Shown: positions 18,868-27,664 of the stretch, piece after piece
How the letters are laid out: each line of letters opens with the position of its first letter
Position numbering within the stretch: position 1 is the stretch's first letter
Assembly: GCA_027484105.1 (NCBI GenBank)
Contig: JAIXUG010000004.1
Span: forward strand, 1-64,000
Direction: 5' to 3'
Source: Comamonadaceae bacterium
GTDB taxonomy: Bacteria > Pseudomonadota > Gammaproteobacteria > Burkholderiales > Burkholderiaceae_C
Length of the DNA: 64,000 nucleotides
Program-made: the position numbers and the translations under genes
Notes under the pieces: model-generated
Databases searched by the model: none
What the model saw: the letters and a program-made list of their open reading frames with translations, nothing else
Told to the model about the DNA's origin: nothing

Positions 18868-20187
18868 TCATTTTTGTGATAAGCCGTGGTTTGACGTCAA
18901 TAGTTCTAAATTGGACAGCAGCTGTTGATGGGCAATGGACGATAAAGTTTCCAAAGCGTCGGACAAACTAGGCAGCGCCTGGGCGCCTTCTGTTTGCAAA
19001 CGCGCAATCGCCTGACCCGCTTCTTTGGGGGTGGTGAATCCCAGACTTTGCAGCAAGGTCTGGCCTTTGGCATCGACCATCTTGAAGTAAAAACGGCCGT
19101 CTTTTTCTCGGTATTGCTTGAAACTGGGCAAAGCCAACTTGGTCTGTGCGGGCTGTGCCGAAGATGCCACCGTGCTCAAGGAGCGCAAGCCCACGGCATG
19201 GCGCAACTCGCGCATGAAGGGCGTGGCCAATTCTCGGGCCTTGTCTGCTCCGGCCCGCAGGATTTTGTCCATCTGCGCGGGGTCATCGATCAGGCTTTGG
19301 TAGTGCTCGCGCATGGGCGCGATTTCGCGGTCGATGCGCTCGAACAGCATGTGCTTGGCATCGCCCCAGCCAATGCCCTCGGCATAGGCGCGGGCCATGG
19401 CGGCGGTCTCGTCTGCGCTGGCAAAGGCCTGGTAAATCTGGAACAAGGCCGAGCCTTCGGTGGCCTTGGGCTCGCCCGGCGCTTTGGAGTCGGTGACGAT
19501 GCCTGCGATTTGCTTGCGCATTTGCGCGGCGGGTGCAAACAGCGGGATGGTGTTGTCGTAGCTCTTGCTCATCTTGCGACCGTCCAGGCCCGGCAGCAGG
19601 GCCACCGATTCTTCGATCACGGCTTCGGGCAGCACGAAATGCTCGCCATACAAATGGTTGAAGCTCGACGCCATGTCGCGCGCCATTTCGATGTGCTGGA
19701 TCTGGTCACGGCCCACGGGCACTTTGTGGGCCTTGAACATCAAAATGTCGGCCCCCATGAGCACCGGGTACATGAACAGGCCTGCCGTCACGTCGGCATC
19801 GGTGTCATGGCCAGCGGCATTGTTTTTGTCCACCGCCGCCTTGTAGGCGTGGGCGCGGTTGAGCACCCCCTTGCCGGTCACGCAGGTCAAGAGCCAGGTG
19901 AGTTCGGGGATTTCCGGGATGTCGGACTGGCGGTAAAAGGTGACTTTGTCTGGGTCCAGGCCCGAGGCGATCCAGCTGGCGGCGATCTCCAGCGTGGAGC
20001 GCTGGATGCGGGCGGGTTCGTCGCATTTGATGAGCGCGTGGTAGTCGGCCAAAAAGTAAAAACCATCGGTATGGGGGTCACGGCTGGCTTGCACGGTGGG
20101 GCGAATCGCGCCCACATAGTTGCCCAGGTGTGGGGTGCCTGTGGTGGTGATGCCGGTGAGAACGCGGGTGCGGGTCTGGGGTGTCAT
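18868..20187 (-). CDS. trpS: Tryptophanyl-tRNA synthetase, long form
   Basis: Class I synthetase that charges tRNA-Trp. The HIGH-type motif is TPHLGNYVGAI (residues 18-28) and the KMSKS loop is GRKMSKSYDN (about residues 205-214). VPVGRDQIQHIEMARD lies between. At 439 residues it is about 100 longer than E. coli TrpS. The extra C-terminal part has an YREKDGRFYFKMVDAKGQTL run at about residues 365-384 that resembles a DUF1508/YegP-like beta unit, followed by a polar tail. It lies 21 bases after the end of the M50 frame's stop region on the same strand, possibly read with it. Confidence 0.95.
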   Translation of the reverse strand: MTPQTRTRVLTGITTTGTPHLGNYVGAIRPTVQASRDPHTDGFYFLADYHALIKCDEPARIQRSTLEIAASWIASGLDPDKVTFYRQSDIPEIPELTWLLTCVTGKGVLNRAHAYKAAVDKNNAAGHDTDADVTAGLFMYPVLMGADILMFKAHKVPVGRDQIQHIEMARDMASSFNHLYGEHFVLPEAVIEESVALLPGLDGRKMSKSYDNTIPLFAPAAQMRKQIAGIVTDSKAPGEPKATEGSALFQIYQAFASADETAAMARAYAEGIGWGDAKHMLFERIDREIAPMREHYQSLIDDPAQMDKILRAGADKARELATPFMRELRHAVGLRSLSTVASSAQPAQTKLALPSFKQYREKDGRFYFKMVDAKGQTLLQSLGFTTPKEAGQAIARLQTEGAQALPSLSDALETLSSIAHQQLLSNLELLTSNHGLSQK

Positions 20188-20208
20188 GACAAAAACAAAA
20201 TGAAAAAA

Positions 20209-20871
20209 TCAGCGCAAAAAAGCGGCCAAGGGGCTGAGGGTGAACTTGAGCAATTCAAAGGTGGCCCCCATCAGGGGCTGCATCCACCAGGCGCTGATGA
20301 GGCCTGTCAGGACCAGCGCCATCACGATGAAAAAGCCCCAAGGCTCTACCTTTGACACCAGCACCGCCTGCCGCCAGGGCAAAAGGCCCACCAGGATGCG
20401 CCCACCGTCCAGCGGGGGCAGCGGAAACAGGTTGAAGGCGAACATGACCACATTGGTCAGCATGCCGGCTTTGCACATCTCGATGAAAAAGCGCTCGGTG
20501 ATGCCGCTGCCGCTCAAGACATAAAACAACACCCCCCACAGCAGGGCTTGCAACAGGTTGGCCCCGGGGCCTGCCAAGGCCACCCAGACCATGTCGCGTT
20601 TGGGGTGACGCAGCCGGTCAAAGCGCACCGGCACGGGCTTGGCGTAACCGAACAAAAACGCACCGCTGGTGCTGAAATACAGCAGCAGGGGCAACAAGAT
20701 GGTGCCCACCAGGTCGATGTGTGGAAAAGGGTTGAGGGTGACACGCCCCAACACCCAGGCGGTGTTGTCGCCCAGGCGCAGCGCAGCGTAGCCGTGGGCC
20801 GCTTCGTGCAAGGTGATGGCAAAGATCACCGGCAAGGCATAGATCAGGACGGTTTGGATCAGGTCGGACAT
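20209..20871 (-). CDS. Site-2-protease-family (M50) zinc metalloprotease
   Basis: About 220 residues with five or six transmembrane segments. The zinc motif HEAAH (ITLHEAAHGYAAL, about residues 20-32) and the third ligand region NLFPLPPLDGGRILV (about 150-164) are intact. This fits the short FpvA/SpoIVFB-like M50 group, which often sits next to trpS in betaproteobacteria; the substrate is unknown. Start: ATG at 20869-20871 (MSDLIQTVLIYALP). The frame is open upstream to 20958, but that part is proline- and glycine-rich without hydrophobic character. It precedes trpS by 21 bases and is probably in one operon with it. Confidence 0.92.
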   Translation of the reverse strand: MSDLIQTVLIYALPVIFAITLHEAAHGYAALRLGDNTAWVLGRVTLNPFPHIDLVGTILLPLLLYFSTSGAFLFGYAKPVPVRFDRLRHPKRDMVWVALAGPGANLLQALLWGVLFYVLSGSGITERFFIEMCKAGMLTNVVMFAFNLFPLPPLDGGRILVGLLPWRQAVLVSKVEPWGFFIVMALVLTGLISAWWMQPLMGATFELLKFTLSPLAAFLR

Positions 20872-20988
20872 GTTGGCCCCGATTGTCTCAGACCCGTCTG
20901 TGTGGTGCCGTGCACCCTGGGGCCCCACCCCCCCAAACGCCCTGTCCATCCCAAGCACCCGCCGGACCCAAGGCCCGGCGGGTGCTGT

Positions 20989-22218
20989 TCAGCCTTGGAC
21001 CGGTAAAAAGCGCTCGACCAGCAAGGACCAAAATGCGGCCCCAACGGCCACGTTCTTGTCATTGAAGTCATAACCCGGGTTGTGCACCATGCAGGCGCCA
21101 TGACCGTCCCCAGGGCCTTGGCCGTTGCCAATGAGCACATAGCTGCCGGGCACTGCTTCGAGCATGAAGGCAAAGTCTTCGCTGCCGGTGAGTGCGGGGC
21201 CTTGGCGAACCACGCGTGCCGGTCCCACCAATTCTTCGGCCACGGTGCGCGCGAAGTCGGTTTCGGCCGGATGGTTGACCAAGACCGGGTAACCGCGCTG
21301 GTAGTCGATGTCTGCGGTGACGCCGTAGCTTTGGGCTTGGGCATGGACCAGTTCGGTGATGCGTTGTTCCAGCAGCACGCGCACATCGCGGTCAAGCGAG
21401 CGCACGCTCAAGCGCAGTGTGGCGGTCTGCGGGATCACGTTGTTGGCCACGCCGGCCTGGAAGGCGCCCACGGTGATGATGGCCATGTGCTGTGGGTCGA
21501 CATTGCGGGCCACGATGCTTTGCAAGCCCATGACGATGGCCGAGCCCGCCACCACGGGGTCTGCAGCCAAATGGGGCATGGCGCCGTGCCCCCCCTTGCC
21601 GTGCAAGGTGATGGTGACGTAGTCAGACGAGGCCATGGCCGAGCCATCGCGCAACACCAGATGCCCTTGCGGCTGTCCTGGCATGTTGTGCATGGCAAAA
21701 ATGGCATCGCAGGGGAACTGTTGGAAGAGGCCGTCTTCCATCATCTTCTTGGCGCCGCCCAAGCCTTCTTCGGCGGGCTGAAAAATCAGGTTCACCGTGC
21801 CCGAAAACACCCCCTGTTGAGCGATGTGCTTGGCCGCAGCCAGCAGCATGGCGGTGTGACCATCGTGGCCACAGGCGTGCATGATGCCCACCTTGCAGCT
21901 GGCATAAGGCAGGCCGGTGGCCTCCTCAATGGGCAGGGCGTCCATGTCGGCACGGATGCCGATGCTTTCGGTGCCCGTGCCTTTTTTGAGCTGGCCGACC
22001 ACACCGGTGCCGCCCAAGCCCCGAGTCACCTGGTAGCCCCAGGCGCTCAGTTGCTCGGCCACCAGGTCACTGGTGCGGTACTCCTTGTAGCCCATCTCCG
22101 GGTGCCGGTGGATGTCGCGGCGCACCGCGATGAACTCATCCGCCTGGGCGTGATGGGCTTGCAGTTTGTCGTGCACCAAAGTTTCTCTGGGGGCGTTCAC
22201 GGTGTCGGCCTTGTCCAT
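20989..22218 (-). CDS. M20-family amidohydrolase (hippurate hydrolase-like)
   Basis: About 409 residues. Metal-binding and catalytic motifs of M20D peptidases are clear: HRHPEMGYKEYRTSDLV (residues 40-56), ACGHDGHTAMLL (about 117-128), FQPAEEGLGGAKKMMEDGLF and GSEDFAFMLE near the C-terminus. Such enzymes remove acyl groups from N-acyl amino acids. The ATG at 22216-22218 overlaps the stop of the upstream Bug-type binding-protein gene as TGATG, and a GTG one codon upstream is possible. The pair suggests uptake and hydrolysis of an N-acylated carboxylate, under control of the divergent LysR regulator. Confidence 0.93.
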   Translation of the reverse strand: MDKADTVNAPRETLVHDKLQAHHAQADEFIAVRRDIHRHPEMGYKEYRTSDLVAEQLSAWGYQVTRGLGGTGVVGQLKKGTGTESIGIRADMDALPIEEATGLPYASCKVGIMHACGHDGHTAMLLAAAKHIAQQGVFSGTVNLIFQPAEEGLGGAKKMMEDGLFQQFPCDAIFAMHNMPGQPQGHLVLRDGSAMASSDYVTITLHGKGGHGAMPHLAADPVVAGSAIVMGLQSIVARNVDPQHMAIITVGAFQAGVANNVIPQTATLRLSVRSLDRDVRVLLEQRITELVHAQAQSYGVTADIDYQRGYPVLVNHPAETDFARTVAEELVGPARVVRQGPALTGSEDFAFMLEAVPGSYVLIGNGQGPGDGHGACMVHNPGYDFNDKNVAVGAAFWSLLVERFLPVQG

Positions 22219-23198
22219 CACTGGGCTTGCAGATTGATCGACTTGGCGATGCCACGGTAGCGATCGATTTCACTCCGATAAATGCGGTCCAGAACCAGCG
22301 GGTCGCGTTCTGGCAGTACCACATTGCCGCTGCCTTCCAGGGCCTTGCGTGTTTCAGGCATTTCTGCCGATGCATAGAAGGCTTTGTTGAGCGCATTGAC
22401 GATGTGGTCGGGCGTGTTGCGGTGCACCACAATGCCAGCCCAGATGTCGAACTCCATGCTCTCCAGACCCTTCATCGTGGCCATGGCAGGGAACTGCTTG
22501 AACAGCGGGTGAGGGGTTTTGGCGGTCACGGCCAGGCCCTGGATCTTGCCATCCATGAGGGTGGCTGGAATCGAGCCGGCCATGGGCAGGAAAGCCATGT
22601 CGATCTGCCCCCCCATCAGGTCGGTCAGCAAGGGTGCAATGCCTTTGTAGGGCACGTGCAGCATGTCGACCTTGGTGAGCTGGGAGAACCGCTCGCCAAT
22701 CAGGTGGTAGAGCGAACCTGGACCCACGCTGCCATAGCTCAGGGGTTTGCTGTTGCTTTTGCGGGCCAGAGCCAGCAGCTCGTCAACGGTCTTGACGTTG
22801 AGCGAGTTGCGAACGGCCAAAATCGTGTTGGTGGTGGCAAATTGAGCCACCAGCTTGAAGTCCTCAGACTTGTACTTGACACCCTGGATGGCCAAGGGGG
22901 ACAGCACCAGCTCCATGGGGCTGGCCAGGCTCAGGGTGGCGCCGTCGGCAGGGGCGCTGACGAGCTTGCTCAAGCCGATCGAGCCGCCTGCGCCGCCGAT
23001 GTTCTCGATGATCATGGGTTGTTTGCCCAGTCGGGTGGCCGCATCGGGTTGAACCTTGCGGGCAAAAAAGTCGGAAGGGCCCCCTGCAGGGTAGGGCACG
23101 ATCAGGCTGATCGGCTTGACAGGGTAAGTCTGCGCCATGGCGGGGCTGAGCGCGCTGGAGGCCACGAGCAGGCCGCCAAGAAAGGTTTTGATGTTCAT
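22218..23198 (-). CDS. Bug/TctC-family tripartite tricarboxylate transporter binding protein
   Basis: 326 residues, periplasmic solute receptor. The signal peptide MNIKTFLGGLLVASSALSPA ends AMA-QT. The mature start YPVKPISLIVPYPAGGPSDF is the Bug signature, and VPYKGIAPLLTDLMGGQIDM (about residues 195-214) is the second conserved block. The frame is open far upstream to 24206 because of antisense coding; the ATG at 23196-23198 with GGAGAC upstream is the real start. Cognate TctAB membrane genes are not adjacent, which is common for Bug proteins in Comamonadaceae. It shares TGATG with the downstream amidohydrolase gene and is divergent from a LysR regulator. Confidence 0.94.
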   Translation of the reverse strand: MNIKTFLGGLLVASSALSPAMAQTYPVKPISLIVPYPAGGPSDFFARKVQPDAATRLGKQPMIIENIGGAGGSIGLSKLVSAPADGATLSLASPMELVLSPLAIQGVKYKSEDFKLVAQFATTNTILAVRNSLNVKTVDELLALARKSNSKPLSYGSVGPGSLYHLIGERFSQLTKVDMLHVPYKGIAPLLTDLMGGQIDMAFLPMAGSIPATLMDGKIQGLAVTAKTPHPLFKQFPAMATMKGLESMEFDIWAGIVVHRNTPDHIVNALNKAFYASAEMPETRKALEGSGNVVLPERDPLVLDRIYRSEIDRYRGIAKSINLQAQ

Positions 23199-23246
23199 GA
23201 TGTCTCCTGTGGGGTTGAACTTTGGGGTCGCTTGGTTTGACCCTGT

Positions 23247-23273
23247 ATTCATGCTAAAAATTTTGAATTCATG
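23247..23273. promoter_or_regulatory. Candidate LysR binding site (direct repeats)
   Basis: ATTCATG occurs at 23247-23253 and 23267-23273, exactly 20 bases apart, with an AT-rich centre, between the divergent Bug and LysR genes. Two-turn phasing and position fit a LysR regulatory site. Binding is inferred. Confidence 0.45.
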
Positions 23274-23318
23274 TGTCCAATGACTTATTTTTCTGATAAT
23301 CATTCGTAAAATGAATGA

Positions 23319-24224
23319 ATGAACCTCAGGCACCTTGAACACTGGCTGGCGCTGGCGGACACCGGCTCCTTCAGCCGCGCGGCAGAAAAACTGCACATCA
23401 CCCAGTCCGCTTTGAGCCGAAGCATCCAGGCGCTGGAAGAGGACCTGGGCGGCCCTTTGGTGGACCGTGTGGGCAAAAAAAACGAGCTCACGCCTCTGGG
23501 CCGATCCGTGCTGGAGCGGGCGCGGCGCATCGTGCACGAAGCCCAAGAGCTCAAACAAGGCGCTGCCTTGCTGCAGCAAGGCGGCTTGGGCGCCTTGCGC
23601 GTAGGTTTGGGCTCTGGCCCCGGGGCGATGCTGATGACCCCTTGGCTGGTGTACATGGCCAGGCACCACCCCACAGTGCAGGTCACGGTCTCCCGGGGCT
23701 CGACCGAGCTGCAATTGACCCAATTGCGCGAGCGGCAACTCGATGCCCTGGTGGTCGATGTGCGCCGCGTCGAAGCGGCGCCGGATTTGGTCATGACACA
23801 GGTGGTGGAGATGCGTGCAGGTTTTGTCTGCCGCCAGGGCCACCCTTTGCTGGCGCGCACGGCCAAGGGCTTGCCCTTTGATGCTTTGCTGTCCTACCCC
23901 ATGGCCTCGATCCAGCTGTCGCAAGAGGTGGCCCGCTTGCTGGTGGACCACTATGGCCCGCAGGCCAACCCGGCGCAAATGACCACCTTGCAGTGCGAGG
24001 ACATCGCCAGTTTGCTGGATGTGGTGGGCCAAACCGATGCGATTTACTTGGGGATTTTGGGCGCGGCCCGAGAGGGCTTGGCCCAGGGCCGTTTGGTGGA
24101 GTTGCCCATGCAAATACCCCTGAAAGGCCAGGCACGGCTGGCCCTCATCACCTTGGCGGGCCGCACCGAGTTGCCCGTCATGTCGGTGTTTCGCACGTTT
24201 GTGCAAAGCTACTTGAGCGATTGA
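23319..24224 (+). CDS. LysR-family transcriptional regulator
   Basis: 301 residues. The N-terminal HTH is standard: MNLRHLEHWLALADTGSFSR, AAEKLHITQSALSRSIQALE, and LFDR replaced here by LVDRVGKKNELTPLG. The C-terminal co-inducer domain starts LRVGLGSGPGAMLMTP near residue 92. It is divergent from the Bug-amidohydrolase operon with 120 bases between, which is the classic arrangement for control of that operon by its substrate. A TauE-like permease gene starts 16 bases after its stop and is probably co-transcribed. Confidence 0.94.
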   Translation: MNLRHLEHWLALADTGSFSRAAEKLHITQSALSRSIQALEEDLGGPLVDRVGKKNELTPLGRSVLERARRIVHEAQELKQGAALLQQGGLGALRVGLGSGPGAMLMTPWLVYMARHHPTVQVTVSRGSTELQLTQLRERQLDALVVDVRRVEAAPDLVMTQVVEMRAGFVCRQGHPLLARTAKGLPFDALLSYPMASIQLSQEVARLLVDHYGPQANPAQMTTLQCEDIASLLDVVGQTDAIYLGILGAAREGLAQGRLVELPMQIPLKGQARLALITLAGRTELPVMSVFRTFVQSYLSD

Positions 24225-24240
24225 AGCAACAGGAATCAGG

Positions 24241-24972
24241 ATGCAGGAATGGCTTTACCCCATGGGGGTGGTGGTGTTGGGTTACACCGTGCTGGGCCTC
24301 ACGGGCTTTGGCTCGGCCCTGGTGGTGGTGCCCCTGTTGGCCTGGGACTGGCCCTTGCCCGCCGTGGTGGCGCTGACTTTGCTCATGGACGTGCCCGCCT
24401 CGGCTTTTCACAGTGGGCTGAACTGGCGGCAGGTGCAGTGGCGTGAACTGCGCCGCCTGCTGCCTGGCATGGTGGTGGGCACGGTGCTGGGCTTGTGGCT
24501 CCTGCAGCACATGAACAGCCGCTGGCCTCTGCTTTTGCTCGGCGTGTATGTGGCGGGTGTGGGCTTGAATGCCTTGCGCGTCCGGACCGCGGCTTTGGCG
24601 CCCCCCGCGGCTTTTTGGGTACATCCGGTGGGCGGGGCCATTGGCTTGGTGGAGATGCTGTTTGGCACGGCGGGCCCCTTGGTGGTGGCCTGGCTCAGCC
24701 GCCGCGTGGCCGATGTGCAGCAGTTGCGCGCCAGCACGCCCATGGTCATTGCCACGGCGGCGACCACGGTCTTGGGGGTCATGGCATGGGACGGTCGCTT
24801 GTCCAGTAGCGACCTGTGGCAGCGCTGGAGCGTGTTGATGGGTGTGGCGCTGGCGGGCGTGTGGCTGGGCCACCGTTTGGCGCACCGGGTGCCCGTGGCC
24901 AGGCTGCGTCAGCTCATCTGCGCTTTGCTGGTGGTCAGCGGTGTGATGCTGGCGCTGGGGGCCTTGAGATAA
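24241..24972 (+). CDS. TSUP-family (TauE/SafE) membrane permease
   Basis: 243 residues with about seven hydrophobic segments. The two halves each open with a Gly-rich helix: VVVLGYTVLGLTGFGSALVV (residues 10-29) and VHPVGGAIGLVEMLFGTAGP (about 127-146), the repeat typical of TauE/SafE. Members export sulfite, sulfoacetate or other small organic anions. It follows the LysR gene by 16 bases, so it may serve the same pathway as the Bug-amidohydrolase operon. A strong bidirectional terminator separates it from guaC. Confidence 0.9.
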   Translation: MQEWLYPMGVVVLGYTVLGLTGFGSALVVVPLLAWDWPLPAVVALTLLMDVPASAFHSGLNWRQVQWRELRRLLPGMVVGTVLGLWLLQHMNSRWPLLLLGVYVAGVGLNALRVRTAALAPPAAFWVHPVGGAIGLVEMLFGTAGPLVVAWLSRRVADVQQLRASTPMVIATAATTVLGVMAWDGRLSSSDLWQRWSVLMGVALAGVWLGHRLAHRVPVARLRQLICALLVVSGVMLALGALR

Positions 24973-25020
24973 AGCTTGTACAGGTCGGAGCTGAAGCCCC
25001 GACTACCCGATTGACCCCCG

Positions 25021-25052
25021 AAAAAAAGGGAGCCCATGGCTCCCTTTTTTTT
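25021..25052. terminator. Bidirectional intrinsic terminator between TSUP gene and guaC
   Basis: A run of A, then GGGAGCC, loop CAT, GGCTCCC and a run of T. The A and T runs allow it to end transcripts from both convergent genes. Confidence 0.95.
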
Positions 25053-25067
25053 GAACACCTTGAGGCC

Positions 25068-26045
25068 TTACATCAACAGGTGTTCACCCGCGTTGTCACC
25101 GCCCAGGATCACGTAGTTCACCTTGCGGATGTCCATCAGCTTGGTGCCGCCGGCGTAGCTGATCGAGCTTTGCACGTCTTGCTCCATCTCAATGAGCGTG
25201 TTGGCCAGCTTGCCCTTGATGGGTTCCAGAATGCGCTTGCCTTCGACGTGTTTGTACTCACCCTTGTTGAAGTCCGACGCCGAGCCGTAGTACTCCTTGA
25301 ACAGCTCACCATCGACTTCGACGGTTTTGCCGGGCGACTCTTCGTGGCCGGCGAACAGCGAACCGATCATCACCATGCTCGCGCCAAAGCGGATGCTCTT
25401 GGCGATGTCACCGTGGCTGCGGATGCCGCCGTCGGCAATGATGGGCTTGGTGGCCACACGGGCGCACCACTTGAGGGCCGACAACTGCCAGCCGCCGGTG
25501 CCAAAGCCGGTCTTGAGTTTGGTGATGCAAACCTTGCCGGGGCCCACGCCCACTTTGGTCGCGTCCGCACCCCAGTTTTCCAGGTCGATCACGGCCTCGG
25601 GCGTGGCCACGTTGCCGGCGATCACAAAGCTGGTGGGCAGTTTGCCCTTGATGTAGCGAATCATGTCGCGCACGCTGTCGGCGTGGCCATGGGCGATGTC
25701 GATGGTGATGTACTCGGGCACCAGGTTTTCAGCGGCCAGCTGGTCCACGGTGGCGCGGTCCGGGGCTTTGACGCCCAGCGAGATCGAGGCGTACACGCCT
25801 TGGGCGTGCATGTCGCGCACGAGTTTGACGTTGTCGATGTCAAAGCGGTGCATCACATAGAAGTAACCATTTTTCGCCATCCAGACACAAATGGACTCGT
25901 CCACCACGGTCTTCATGTTGGCAGGCACCACCGGCAGGCGGAATTTTCGTCCCCCCAGTTCGACGCCCGCGTCGCACTCGGAACGGCTCTCCACGCGGCA
26001 TTTGCGTGGCAGCAACAAGATGTTGTCGTAATCAAAAATTTCCAT
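25068..26045 (-). CDS. guaC: GMP reductase
   Basis: Converts GMP to IMP with NADPH and release of ammonia, in purine salvage. About 325 residues in one TIM-barrel domain without the CBS insertion of IMP dehydrogenase. The catalytic Cys lies in [20 protein letters not shown] (about residues 174-193), with [10 protein letters not shown] before it and [17 protein letters not shown] after. The C-terminal SSISYAGG run is also typical. The ATG at 26043-26045 ([13 protein letters not shown]) was chosen over an ATG six codons upstream because family proteins start close to this point. The 229-base gap to the MFS gene carries its promoter and no gene. Confidence 0.95.
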   Translation of the reverse strand: MEIFDYDNILLLPRKCRVESRSECDAGVELGGRKFRLPVVPANMKTVVDESICVWMAKNGYFYVMHRFDIDNVKLVRDMHAQGVYASISLGVKAPDRATVDQLAAENLVPEYITIDIAHGHADSVRDMIRYIKGKLPTSFVIAGNVATPEAVIDLENWGADATKVGVGPGKVCITKLKTGFGTGGWQLSALKWCARVATKPIIADGGIRSHGDIAKSIRFGASMVMIGSLFAGHEESPGKTVEVDGELFKEYYGSASDFNKGEYKHVEGKRILEPIKGKLANTLIEMEQDVQSSISYAGGTKLMDIRKVNYVILGGDNAGEHLLM

Positions 26046-26274
26046 GAGAAAACCAAGCTCCAAAAAAGGATTCGTTGAAAGAACGAGTGAGCGCTTGGCC
26101 TGGCCGGTTTGATCGCCCTGGGTGATGAACCCCTTGCAGGTTCAGGGCGAAAAAAACCGGGCGCAAGAATCTTGGGCCCGGTGGCTGATTCTACCCGTGT
26201 CAATGGGCCCGATCTTTCTGCAGCCTGACCGGCTGGCAAGACCGCATGGCATCGGTCCTGCGGTCAGCCCATTT

Positions 26275-27516
26275 TCAGTCGGCAAGAGGCGGTGGCGGCT
26301 TGGTGGCCAGCATGAAGGACAGCGAACCCAAGGCGGCCAACAAGGCCAGCAGACTGAAGCCCAGGCGGTAATCGCCCGTCAGGTCGGCCAGCACACCCCC
26401 GATCATGGGCCCGGCAATTTGACCCAATGCAATGATGGCGGCCGACAGTCCCAAAATCAGACCAATCGCGTTGCGACCAAAGTAGTCGGCCCGGATGGCT
26501 TGCATGAAGGGCCCACGCAAGCCCCAGGCGATGCCATGAAACACACCGAACGCCACCAGCATGGCCAGGTGGTTGGCATAGGTCAGGCACAACATGCCCA
26601 CGCCATGGGCCAGCATGCACAAGGCGGCGACTTTTCTTTTTTCGAACCAGTCGCCCATGCTGGCCCCCATCAGCACCCCGGCCAGCTGGCCGAAAGTCAT
26701 GATCAGGATCACCCAGCTGGCGGTGGTGAACGAATAGCCCAGACCTTCTTTCATGTGGGTGATGGCGTGCACATTCACAGCGGACACCACCAGCAGGGCC
26801 AGGCCGTGGCCGATGGCCAGCATCCAGAAAGCGCGGGTGCGCAAAGCCTGCGCGACGGTGAATTCAACCTGCACCGCAGGTGCAGGGTGGCCTTGGGCCA
26901 AATGGGCCGCTGCTTGCGCCGGATGGATGCCGTCAACATGTTCGCCATGGTCTTCCGGGCGGCGACGGATGATGCTGGCCATGGGCAAACCGGTCAGCAA
27001 AACCAGCAGGCCCGATCCTGCGGCGGTGGCCCGCCATCCCCACACCTGAATGGACCAGGCCATGAGGGGCACCACCAGCCCGCCCATGGCCAGCCCCAGG
27101 CTCATGATGGACAGGGCGCGGGCGCGGAACTTTTCGAACCACTGCACCAGGGCCACCGACAGGGGAAAGTAGCCGCCCAAACTGGCGCCCACAGCCATGA
27201 GCACAGCGCTGACGTAAAAGGTGGCCACACTGTCGACCTGGCTGAGCAAAAGCAAACCGGCGCTGAACAACACCATGCCCCAGCGGATCATTTTTTGGGG
27301 CCCTGTCCGGTCCATCAGCCAGCCCAACACCGGGCCGATGATGGCCGCCTCGACCGACTGCAGCGCGGCAGCACCGGACAAGGTGGTTTTGCTCCAGCCC
27401 ATCTCGTCGGACAAGACCGCAATGTAGAGGCCTAGCGCCTGGGTGAGAAAAGCGGCCAGCAGAAACTGGATGCCACAGGCGGCACCGACCATGCGCCAGC
27501 CGTAAAAAATCGTCAT
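26275..27516 (-). CDS. Major facilitator superfamily transporter
   Basis: About 413 residues with twelve hydrophobic segments, and a loop between helices 6 and 7 at roughly residues 190-220 (RRRPEDHGEHVDGIHPAQ). GWLMDRTGPQKMIRWG is the loop 2-3 signature and SMGDWFEKRKVAAL its counterpart in the second half. It resembles oxalate/formate-antiporter-like and other monocarboxylate MFS carriers, but the substrate is not readable. The start at 27514-27516 (MTIFYGWRMVG) was chosen; the 14 upstream codons look non-coding. No regulator or enzyme is adjacent on the same strand. Divergent from uvrD. Confidence 0.88.
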   Translation of the reverse strand: MTIFYGWRMVGAACGIQFLLAAFLTQALGLYIAVLSDEMGWSKTTLSGAAALQSVEAAIIGPVLGWLMDRTGPQKMIRWGMVLFSAGLLLLSQVDSVATFYVSAVLMAVGASLGGYFPLSVALVQWFEKFRARALSIMSLGLAMGGLVVPLMAWSIQVWGWRATAAGSGLLVLLTGLPMASIIRRRPEDHGEHVDGIHPAQAAAHLAQGHPAPAVQVEFTVAQALRTRAFWMLAIGHGLALLVVSAVNVHAITHMKEGLGYSFTTASWVILIMTFGQLAGVLMGASMGDWFEKRKVAALCMLAHGVGMLCLTYANHLAMLVAFGVFHGIAWGLRGPFMQAIRADYFGRNAIGLILGLSAAIIALGQIAGPMIGGVLADLTGDYRLGFSLLALLAALGSLSFMLATKPPPPLAD

Positions 27517-27664
27517 CGTGTGGCTCCGGGTTCCAGGGCAGGACAACGATGGGCGCATCGGTGTGTCCAGCAGCTTGGTGCAGTCACCTGTGGCAAATCA
27601 TGTCACACGTGACGTGGGCCGCATGTCACGCACTGGACCGGGTTGATGTTTCTACAATCGGCAG

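Noticed and set aside
23199-24206. Upstream extension of the Bug binding-protein frame to 662 codons
   Set aside because: It is antisense to the LysR gene, has no domain, and the proper signal peptide starts at 23198.
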